A DNA stretch of 16,885 bases from a bacterium (lineage in GTDB: Bacteria > Bacillota_I > Bacilli_A > RFN20 > UBA1709): positions 1 to 16,885 of the forward strand of contig JAAZGG010000145.1 of the NCBI GenBank assembly GCA_012511355.1, read 5' to 3'. Below are positions 1 through 5,728 of the stretch, piece by piece; within the stretch, counting starts at the first letter, position 1, and each line of letters opens with the position of its first letter. The notes under the pieces were generated by a model. The model was given only the letters and a program-made list of their open reading frames with translations. It ran no database searches and was not told the origin of the DNA. The translations under genes and the position numbers were made by a program.

Positions 1-660
1 AATATGAAAGTTAAAGTGGAAGCTCAGAAAAACTTATTAATTACCACGACATCTGGGAGTTATGTTGGCGGTCCAACAACCGTTGATCTTTCAATAGATA
101 AAGATACTTTAGTCCCCACGTCTTGTGATGCCACTCAACCAAGCTTGAACTGGTATAAGGTTAAAAATTCTACTGGTATTAATTTTTCATCAGGAGCAAA
201 GGGTGATGATACTACTTTTCAAACGGCCTCAGCGACTGAAGGAGACTATGTAAAAACAACATTCTATATCAAATCAGTTGGCGAAGGTGCTGAAAGTTTA
301 AGGGCTGCTGTTTCAGTAATGGCAGGAGGGGGAGGAACCCATATAGTTGATAGAGCTTATCGCGTTTTAGTTGTTGTCGATGCTGAAGGTGCTAGTAGAA
401 AAGTTTATGCTCCAATTGCAGGTCATTCAACAGGGTATTACACTATTAAAGGTGTTGATGTCAATGATAAGCCACAAATGAGTACGGGAACAGTTACTCC
501 CGATGTAGCGGATAATGTTATTTTGGCAGAATTAGAGGCTGACACCGAATATACAGTGGATGTTTATATTTGGTGTGAGGGTCAAGATGACGCTTGTACA
601 TCTCTAAACGCTGTAAGTCTAACACCAACAACCTTCCAAATTGCCTTAACTGTTGAATAA
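1..660 (+). CDS. Secreted surface-type protein, C-terminal part (5' end outside window)
   Basis: The frame is open through base 1. The first ATG (base 4) has no SD site in view and no signal peptide follows it, so this is almost certainly the 3' part of a longer gene. The roughly 218 visible residues are rich in Thr, Ser, Val and Gly and poor in Lys-rich helices, as in an extracellular beta-sandwich. Three Cys are visible (about 41, 191 and 198), two of them in a short acidic loop with the pattern WCEGQDDAC. The opening pattern (VKVEAQKNLLITT) resembles what usually follows the signal peptide in camelysin/TasA-like, SipW-processed proteins of Bacillota; this comes from memory of the family, not a search. 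Two SipW-type peptidases lie just downstream, so this protein is a natural candidate substrate. A strong terminator follows the stop. Function is unknown; it could be a fibre subunit or a wall-surface protein. Confidence 0.65.
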   Translation, partial: NMKVKVEAQKNLLITTTSGSYVGGPTTVDLSIDKDTLVPTSCDATQPSLNWYKVKNSTGINFSSGAKGDDTTFQTASATEGDYVKTTFYIKSVGEGAESLRAAVSVMAGGGGTHIVDRAYRVLVVVDAEGASRKVYAPIAGHSTGYYTIKGVDVNDKPQMSTGTVTPDVADNVILAELEADTEYTVDVYIWCEGQDDACTSLNAVSLTPTTFQIALTVE

Positions 661-676
661 GAAGAACAAAATTTAT

Positions 677-710
677 AAGGGGTTTTACGGAGCCGCAAAG
701 CCCCTTTTTC
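677..710 (+). terminator. Rho-independent terminator after the surface-protein gene
   Basis: AAGGGG (677-682) pairs with CCCCTT (701-706). The stem extends inward by U-A and G-U pairs (683-686 with 697-700), and a T run follows to 709. The hairpin begins 17 bases after the stop codon. It ends only about 20 bases before the c-di-GMP aptamer. Confidence 0.85.
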
Positions 711-726
711 TTAAAAGTTTATTAAT

Positions 727-791
727 TTAGCAAAACCATGGAAACATGGTGACGCAAAGCTATAGGGTCTAAATAGACAGCCAGTTGCAAA
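727..791 (+). promoter_or_regulatory. Cyclic di-GMP-I (GEMM-I) riboswitch aptamer
   Basis: The class I c-di-GMP aptamer pattern is complete. P1 is GCAA (730-733) with UUGC (785-788). P2 is the perfect hairpin ACCAUG-GAAA-CAUGGU (735-750) with a GNRA tetraloop. The conserved GACGCAAAGC (751-760) follows. P3 is GUCU-AAAU-AGAC (767-778) inside the flanks GGGUCUAA and AGCCAG. The family binds c-di-GMP and controls motility, adhesion and surface genes. Here it leads into a signal peptidase / AAA+ / EAL operon, which independently supports a c-di-GMP role. No convincing promoter lies between the upstream terminator and the aptamer. Confidence 0.88.
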
Positions 792-821
792 TTTCTTTGT
801 CGCTGGCTGTTTCTGTCTTTT
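775..821 (+). terminator. Expression-platform terminator of the c-di-GMP riboswitch
   Basis: AGACAGCCAG (775-784) pairs with CTGGCTGTTT (803-812). An inner stem, GCAAA (787-791) with TTTGT (796-800), is closed by TTTC. The tail to 821 is T-rich. The 5' arm is the 3' strand of aptamer P3 plus the conserved AGCCAG, and the inner loop consumes the 3' strand of P1. Aptamer and terminator therefore cannot form together. I infer that c-di-GMP binding prevents termination (ON switch). Confidence 0.7.
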
Positions 822-839
822 AGGAAGGTAAAAGCCCAA

Positions 840-890
840 ATGATACCGTATTTTCTAGTCAAAAGTTCATTTATAAACGCGTTTGACTAA
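840..890 (+). CDS. Possible 16-residue leader peptide downstream of the riboswitch
   Basis: ATG at 840 opens a 16-codon frame (reading MIPYFLVKSSFINAFD) ending in TAA at 888-890. An SD-like AGGAAGG (822-828) lies 11 bases upstream, directly after the riboswitch terminator, so the SD is only transcribed on read-through. The frame carries an imperfect hairpin, AGTCAAA (857-863) with TTTGACT (882-888). It is short, with no recognisable family, and the spacing is longer than ideal. It may be a chance frame. Confidence 0.2.
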   Translation: MIPYFLVKSSFINAFD

Positions 891-899
891 TAAAAATTA

Positions 900-929
900 T
901 AGACAAGGGCGTTTTAACTATACTATAAT
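900..929 (+). promoter_or_regulatory. Candidate sigma-A promoter of the signal peptidase operon
   Basis: TAGACA (900-905) and a perfect TATAAT (924-929) are separated by 18 bases, predicting a start near 936. It lies downstream of the c-di-GMP riboswitch, so transcripts from it would bypass riboswitch control and give basal expression. The rest of the 661-982 gap holds the terminator, aptamer, expression platform and inverted repeat listed separately. Confidence 0.55.
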
Positions 930-946
930 AAGTTTTAGCGAAAGAA

Positions 947-968
947 TTAATAAGTAGCAACTTATTAA
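947..968 (+). repeat. Perfect 9-bp inverted repeat in the leader of the signal peptidase gene
   Basis: TTAATAAGT (947-955) and ACTTATTAA (960-968) flank the 4-base loop AGCA. The repeat sits just downstream of the predicted start site and 3 bases before the SD GAGG (972-975). It could be an operator for a repressor or an mRNA hairpin that modulates translation. It is not a terminator because no T run follows. Confidence 0.6.
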
Positions 969-982
969 AATGAGGTATCAAA

Positions 983-1747
983 ATGGAAAAGAAAGCAACA
1001 GGAAAAAAAGTTGGGCGTATAATTGGCAATATCGTTTTTGTTTTATTTCTAGTTTTAATTCTCTTTATTGCCATCACAAACTTGAAAGCCAAATCCAATC
1101 ATGGAATTCCCAATATCTTTGGTAAAGGCTTTTTAGAAGTTGCGTCTGACTCAATGAATGGCGATAAGCCCGATTCATTTAAAAAAGGCGACTTAGTAGT
1201 CGTTGACGTCGTAGATCTAAACGATTCTCGGGTGAAAGAATTAAAAGTTGATGACATCATAACTTATTATGACACTGGTGAAGCTAAAATAATTTCACAC
1301 CGAATTATTGAAGTAAAAGGTACAGCGAACATACCAGTATATGTTGTCAAGGGTGACTCGCCCGATGCTGTTAAGACCACAGAGGTTAACTACACTAGCG
1401 TTATGGCAATTTATAACCATAAAGTTGCCGGCTTAGGAACTGTCGTTGGTTGGTTTTCCACGCCGACTGGTTTCTTTATCATCGTCGTCTTACCCTGTGT
1501 GGCCTTCTTAGTTTATGAAATTTATCATTTTGTCAAGACTTTGACTGCTTATAATAAAGAGAAAAATAAAGGGGCCAGTAAGGAAGTTGAAACTGAACAA
1601 CTGGTGGCCCTTAGAAAAGAGGCGCTGGAGGATCTAGTTAAATCTGGAGTCTTGAGTACTGAAGAGGCTGAAACAAAATTGAAGGAATATCAAGATAGTT
1701 TAAGTCAGACTGAAGTTGAAGAAGTCAAAGAAGAAAATAAAGAATAA
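983..1747 (+). CDS. Signal peptidase I, SipW/ER-type (Ser/His)
   Basis: This 254-residue membrane protease should cleave signal peptides on the outer face of the cytoplasmic membrane. Helix 1 spans about 11-32. The catalytic Ser57 is in ASDSM (54-58). His106 in ISHRI replaces the Lys general base of the common bacterial enzyme, which defines the archaeal/ER/SipW type. The KGDSPD box (123-128) follows, and helix 2 spans about 161-184. The tail from about 190 to 254 is highly charged and probably a cytoplasmic coiled coil. It is longer than in SipW and may dock the ATPase encoded next. SD GAGG lies 7 bases before the ATG. It is the first gene of the operon behind the c-di-GMP riboswitch. In Bacillus, SipW matures TasA-like fibre proteins, so the surface protein at the window start is a plausible substrate. 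Confidence 0.88.
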   Translation: MEKKATGKKVGRIIGNIVFVLFLVLILFIAITNLKAKSNHGIPNIFGKGFLEVASDSMNGDKPDSFKKGDLVVVDVVDLNDSRVKELKVDDIITYYDTGEAKIISHRIIEVKGTANIPVYVVKGDSPDAVKTTEVNYTSVMAIYNHKVAGLGTVVGWFSTPTGFFIIVVLPCVAFLVYEIYHFVKTLTAYNKEKNKGASKEVETEQLVALRKEALEDLVKSGVLSTEEAETKLKEYQDSLSQTEVEEVKEENKE

Positions 1748-1749
1748 CA

Positions 1750-1775
1750 AGAAAGGGTAAGCAATTGCCCTTTCT
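1750..1775 (+). repeat. Intercistronic hairpin between signal peptidase and ATPase genes
   Basis: AGAAAGGG (1750-1757) pairs with CCCTTTCT (1768-1775), and the spacer contains the palindrome GCAATTGC. The hairpin would hide the SD-like AAAGGG and the TTG at 1765. This favours the ATG at 1795, which has its own SD, as the start of the next gene. With no T run, it is more likely an RNA-processing or stability element than a terminator. Confidence 0.5.
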
Positions 1776-1794
1776 AAATGAAGGGGTTGGTCTA

Positions 1795-3414
1795 ATGGAC
1801 GGTATTAATAGATTCGCACAATATTTCATGGATTTTTGTTCTAATGTTTGGGAACAAATTAAGAGTTTTTTTGTTGCCTTTTATAATATTGTAGCGGATG
1901 TCTTAGTTCGCAATCACATTTCTAATTTTCGTATAATCGGGGAATATGCTGATAAGTTCACCGTTTTATCTTGGATTTTATTTGTGTTTATTGAAGCGCT
2001 TATTTGCGCCTTTTTAGTTTTATTAGTTTGGAAGATTGTCCAATTATTGAGTCGTTGGCTCAAGTTTAGACGCAAAGAAGTTGACAAAGAAGATCTTCTA
2101 ATTGAAATCGCCAAATTAAAAACGCAAGTAGTCAAAGTTACTAGAGAAAAGGATCGCATTCTTTCTTTACAACTCGGCAGTGGGGGAGGACTTGTCGATA
2201 CTGAGAGTTTAAATCTTGGTCCTAGTTTAGTTCCCTCAACAGCCCTAGACACGATTCCGGATACTACAGAAATTGTTAGCACCACTGAAAGCAAGGATGA
2301 ATTAGCGCAGGTTGTTAGCGATTCGCGCTTCTCAAAACTAATTTTAGTTGATGAAAAATATAAAAATGGTAATTATGTTGTGACCATGACGGCGGAGGAT
2401 ATGGTTGGTTTACCAGAACTGGTTGCCCGCTTTGTCAACTATTCAGCCTCACAACACAAGTTATTCTATACCCCTAAGACCATTTCTAAATATGTGGCGG
2501 GGTTAGCTACTTCTAAGATTATTATTCTTGAAGGTATCTCGGGTACAGGTAAAACCTCTTTACCCTATGCCTTCTCCCGTTTCCTTAAGAATCAAGCGGT
2601 TATTGTTTCTGTTCAGCCTTCTTGGCGTGATCGGACTGAGATTTTAGGTTATCTTAACGAATTCACTAAGAAATTTAATGAGACCGATTTATTAAAAGCC
2701 GTTTATGAGGTTTCTTATCGTGAGGCTGTTAACACTATCGTGCTTGATGAATTGAATTTAGCCCGTATTGAGTATTATTTCGCTGAGTTCCTTTCGGTGA
2801 TGGAAATGCCGGATATCTCTGAGTGGAAGCTAGATTTAGTACCCACTCAACTACCTGGAGATCCCAAGCACTTAAATGGTGGCAAACTTTTAATTCCCCA
2901 AAATGTTTGGTATGTAGGAACGGCTAACCGTGATGACTCCACCTTTACGATTACCGATAAGGTCTATGATAGAGCCATCACCATCTATCTTAATGAGAGA
3001 GCGAAATACTTTGATGCGCCCTATACTGAGCCGGTTAATATCTCCTATGATTATTTAGAAAAGCTCTTTAGTATGGCGGCTGAGAAACATCCGATTTCTT
3101 TAAAGGCTCTTCAAAATCTTGATAAGATTGATGTCTTTATTCAGGATAATTTCAAGATTGCTTTTGGTAACCGTATTCTCAAACAGATTAGAATCTTTGT
3201 TCCTGTCTATGTTGCCTGTGGCAATACCGAGACTGAGGGACTTGACTTTATGATCTGTACCAAAATCCTTAAAAAGTTTGAGGCCTTAAACCTTCCGTTC
3301 TTACGCAAAGAGTTAGAAGAGTTAATTTCCTTAATTCAAAAATTATTTGGCAAAGACGCCTTCACCGAATCAATTGCCTATCTGCGCGATTTATTGAAGA
3401 TGGCGGGCGCTTAG
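1795..3414 (+). CDS. Membrane-anchored McrB-like AAA+ ATPase
   Basis: I chose the ATG at 1795 because SD AAGGGG (1781-1786) lies 8 bases upstream. An in-frame TTG at 1765 would add ten residues. In 539-residue numbering, an amphipathic N-terminus is followed by a transmembrane helix (about 56-80), a charged coiled coil (about 94-126) and a low-complexity Ser/Thr linker (about 128-170). The AAA+ core has Walker A GISGTGKT (247-254) and Walker B with Asp318-Glu319 followed by LNLAR, the McrB/MoxR-like DE(I/L)N(R/L) form. The sensor-1 segment GTANRDDST (375-383) and a following DRA Arg complete it. Such ATPases are hexameric NTP-driven remodelers, and McrB powers the McrC nuclease. Here the N-terminal DNA-binding domain is replaced by a membrane anchor, so the substrate is probably at the membrane. 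The next gene, 15 bases downstream, is its likely partner. Confidence 0.8.
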   Translation: MDGINRFAQYFMDFCSNVWEQIKSFFVAFYNIVADVLVRNHISNFRIIGEYADKFTVLSWILFVFIEALICAFLVLLVWKIVQLLSRWLKFRRKEVDKEDLLIEIAKLKTQVVKVTREKDRILSLQLGSGGGLVDTESLNLGPSLVPSTALDTIPDTTEIVSTTESKDELAQVVSDSRFSKLILVDEKYKNGNYVVTMTAEDMVGLPELVARFVNYSASQHKLFYTPKTISKYVAGLATSKIIILEGISGTGKTSLPYAFSRFLKNQAVIVSVQPSWRDRTEILGYLNEFTKKFNETDLLKAVYEVSYREAVNTIVLDELNLARIEYYFAEFLSVMEMPDISEWKLDLVPTQLPGDPKHLNGGKLLIPQNVWYVGTANRDDSTFTITDKVYDRAITIYLNERAKYFDAPYTEPVNISYDYLEKLFSMAAEKHPISLKALQNLDKIDVFIQDNFKIAFGNRILKQIRIFVPVYVACGNTETEGLDFMICTKILKKFEALNLPFLRKELEELISLIQKLFGKDAFTESIAYLRDLLKMAGA

Positions 3415-3429
3415 TTGGGGTGCGTTTAA

Positions 3430-5124
3430 ATGGCAAAGGCAAAGACCAATTATGAGAAACGCTTTTATCAACGCATCTTAAAAGCTATCAATAGAGAAGA
3501 CGCCAAAGGGTTTTATAAAGAATTTAATAATGCGATTAAAAGTGGCAAAATGACCATTAGCCAGATGCGGACCAAGAGTCAGCTTTCTTTTGATGCGACT
3601 TGGATCAATGTTATTACCAGTTACTTACCATATCTAGAGAAGATTGTTCGCAATCCTAGGATCTATATGGAAGCCATCGAGATGGTAACACCAATTCAAT
3701 CAGCCAAGAAAATCACCGCTCGTTCCGTTCAGCATCTTTCAGCCAATGTGCAAAATGTTCAAGAGATTCGTAGTGATGGAACCATCGTTCCTTCTAAGGT
3801 GTTATCCACCATCTACGAAGACACGATGAATATCTATGAAAACCGCTTTATTATGACACTTATTTCTAAACTGGCGGCTTTTGTGGAAGTGCGTTATGAG
3901 CAAATTGCTGAAAAAACGGAGTCCTATCAAACCGATTATTTAAGAGTTCAAGATGTCTTTAAGTGGCGAAACTATGATATTGAAGCCAATATTGATTTAA
4001 AGGTTAAAGAACAGGTTGAGGATGAAGAAAGTCAAAAGAATTTAGAACTCGTCGAGGATATCAGAACCATCCGTAGTTATGTACGGGGTTTTATGCAGTC
4101 GGTTTTCTATCAAACCATGAAGGAAAGTCGGGCGCGAGCCGTTAATCCGCCGATTCTAAGGACCAATATCATTGTTAAGTCAGTTGAATATAATAGTTGC
4201 TTAAAATTATGGCAGTTCTTAGATTCCTATCGCCAACTTGGGGTCAGTGTTGGTGTCTTTGATAAGGAACTGGATTTTGATGAAGACTTTGTCAATAAGG
4301 TCAGCGATATGTTAATGCTGAATTATTCTTTAATCACCGAGAATCAAGCTGATCGTGAAGACACTTATAATCTTTTGCCCTATAAAAAGCGTAGAGAAAA
4401 AGAAATACGCTTTAGTAAGACCGAATTAGTTGTTGAGGAAATGCTGGATGAGGATGCCGATATTAAAGCCGTTCCCCCTACTATTTCCGAATACTACTAT
4501 CAAAGGATGAAGCAGATTTCAAAGACCAACTTCACTAGACAAGTGAATTCCGGTATTTCTTATAATCGTTCCTTTTTAAATATTTATAAGAAAATGTTAA
4601 AAATTGAAAATGGTGTGCAAAAAGAAATTCTACAAGGTCTTGAAAAAAGATTACGTAAAAGATATCCAACTAAGATAAAATCCGCCGCCAAGGTCACTTT
4701 TTTGAAAAGAGTTCGCTCAATTTATAAATCGGTGATTTTAATTAAGAAAGCCGACTTAGAAAGCGCGGAGGCGAAGTTAAGAAAAGCCGAAGCCGATCTT
4801 GAGAAAAACATGGCTTTAATTAAACCTGAAACCAAAGCTTTCCGCAAGAAAGAGCGGGAAAAAGCGGCGCGCCGGGCTAGAAAGAAAGCTCGGGCCAAGG
4901 GCTTACCAGTACCGAAGATGAAAGATTTAATTAAAGAGGAAGAAGAAGAGCCAATCATTGATCTTCCCGAAGTTGACGATGAAGATCTTTCTGAAAGCGA
5001 ATTATTAGCTAGTGAGGATGAAGTCGTTAAAAAGCCCGTAAAAAAGGCGGTAAACAAAGGCGAACCGGAGCCGATTGATGTCGTCATTGTTAAAGCTAAT
5101 GAGGATGAAGAGGATGAAGAGTAA
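3430..5124 (+). CDS. DUF2357-like partner of the McrB-like ATPase, coiled-coil and acidic tail
   Basis: This is a 564-residue soluble protein with no signal peptide or membrane helix. SD GGGGTG lies 8 bases before the ATG. Residues about 55-300 contain a segment with the pattern IYEDTMNIYENRF (128-140), which resembles DUF2357 proteins found beside McrB-like ATPases; this is recalled from the family, not searched. DUF2357 proteins often carry a C-terminal PD-(D/E)xK nuclease, but I see no such motif. Instead, residues 380-490 are a long basic helical or coiled-coil region ending in an Arg/Lys/Ala-rich stretch (about 471-491), then an acidic tail (about 502-564) of Glu/Asp runs. I infer that it is a McrC-like adaptor that stimulates or tethers the ATPase, not an active nuclease. 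The exact role is unknown. The stop overlaps the start of the second signal peptidase. Confidence 0.6.
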   Translation: MAKAKTNYEKRFYQRILKAINREDAKGFYKEFNNAIKSGKMTISQMRTKSQLSFDATWINVITSYLPYLEKIVRNPRIYMEAIEMVTPIQSAKKITARSVQHLSANVQNVQEIRSDGTIVPSKVLSTIYEDTMNIYENRFIMTLISKLAAFVEVRYEQIAEKTESYQTDYLRVQDVFKWRNYDIEANIDLKVKEQVEDEESQKNLELVEDIRTIRSYVRGFMQSVFYQTMKESRARAVNPPILRTNIIVKSVEYNSCLKLWQFLDSYRQLGVSVGVFDKELDFDEDFVNKVSDMLMLNYSLITENQADREDTYNLLPYKKRREKEIRFSKTELVVEEMLDEDADIKAVPPTISEYYYQRMKQISKTNFTRQVNSGISYNRSFLNIYKKMLKIENGVQKEILQGLEKRLRKRYPTKIKSAAKVTFLKRVRSIYKSVILIKKADLESAEAKLRKAEADLEKNMALIKPETKAFRKKEREKAARRARKKARAKGLPVPKMKDLIKEEEEEPIIDLPEVDDEDLSESELLASEDEVVKKPVKKAVNKGEPEPIDVVIVKANEDEEDEE

Positions 5125-5725
5125 GAAGGGCAAGTATCTCAAAAGAATCGCTTTAGTTCTTCTTGAATTACTCATCCTTTATATTGTTATTAAAGTCGTT
5201 ATTGGGGTGGCGACAAATAGTCCAGTAAATGTCTTTAATCACTATGTCTTCGTTGTTAAGACGGAGTCGATGCAAGACTTTATTAACCCGGGGGATATCG
5301 TTTTTATCCAAAAGTGTCAGATTGATAAGGCGCAAATAGGCGATGTCATCTCCTTTACTTGTATTAACCCCACTCAAACTATTTATGGTAGTAACATCAT
5401 CCATCGCGTAGTTGATAGAGAAGTTGTTGATGGCCTTATAAGACTAACAACTAAAGGCGATGCCAATGTTATTATTGATGAATACCAAGTTACTGGGGCC
5501 AACTTTGTCGGCCGAGTTACCCTAGTATCCCCCTTCCTAGGCCGCGTCTTTAATCTATTTGTCAGTACTTACCTTTCTTTATATCTAATTGTTCTTGTTC
5601 TACTTTTATTTGTTATTGTCAGTGTGATTAAACGTATGATCAAGTTAGTAAAAGAAGAGCATAGACAAAAGGAAAAAGAGAAAATCAAAGAAGAAATTCT
5701 AGCCGAAAAAAGAAGAGGAGAATAG
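5114..5725 (+). CDS. Second SipW/ER-type signal peptidase I (Ser/His)
   Basis: Several in-frame starts exist upstream (TTG 5075; ATG 5078, 5099, 5105). I chose ATG 5114 because GAGG (5101-5104) lies 9 bases before it and it yields a normal basic N-terminus ahead of helix 1. In 203-residue numbering, helix 1 spans about 11-32. Catalytic Ser52 is in KTESM, and His97 in IIHRVV replaces Lys. The KGDAN box is at 114-118. Helix 2 spans about 150-173, and the tail from 174 is very Lys/Glu-rich. The CDS overlaps the DUF2357-like gene by 11 bases, implying translational coupling. It is clearly different from the first peptidase in this operon (TESM against SDSM, shorter tail), so the pair is not a recent tandem copy. 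The two may have different substrates or act as a heteromer. Confidence 0.85.
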   Translation: MKSKKGKYLKRIALVLLELLILYIVIKVVIGVATNSPVNVFNHYVFVVKTESMQDFINPGDIVFIQKCQIDKAQIGDVISFTCINPTQTIYGSNIIHRVVDREVVDGLIRLTTKGDANVIIDEYQVTGANFVGRVTLVSPFLGRVFNLFVSTYLSLYLIVLVLLLFVIVSVIKRMIKLVKEEHRQKEKEKIKEEILAEKRRGE

Positions 5726-5728
5726 AGC

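Noticed and set aside
883..902. TTGACT as a -35 element for the signal peptidase operon
   Set aside because: No -10 sequence occurs at 16-19 bases; it is better explained as the arm of the AGTCAAA/TTTGACT inverted repeat.
1765..1794. TTG start adding ten residues to the AAA+ ATPase
   Set aside because: Its SD and start codon lie inside an 8-bp inverted repeat, while ATG 1795 has a free SD AAGGGG at good spacing.
1914..2294. Minus-strand open frame inside the ATPase gene
   Set aside because: Antisense shadow of the membrane helix and linker region, without start signals.
4722..5087. Long minus-strand open frame inside the DUF2357-like gene
   Set aside because: Serine-rich antisense shadow of Lys/Glu/Asp codons; no SD and no recognisable domain.
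5075..5113. Earlier TTG/ATG starts for the second signal peptidase
   Set aside because: They add a short hydrophilic extension read from the other frame of the acidic tail and have no well-placed SD.
1795..5124. Classical McrBC type IV restriction system
   Set aside because: The ATPase has a membrane anchor instead of a DNA-binding domain and the partner shows no nuclease motif; the context is signal peptidases and c-di-GMP, not defence genes. Not fully excluded.
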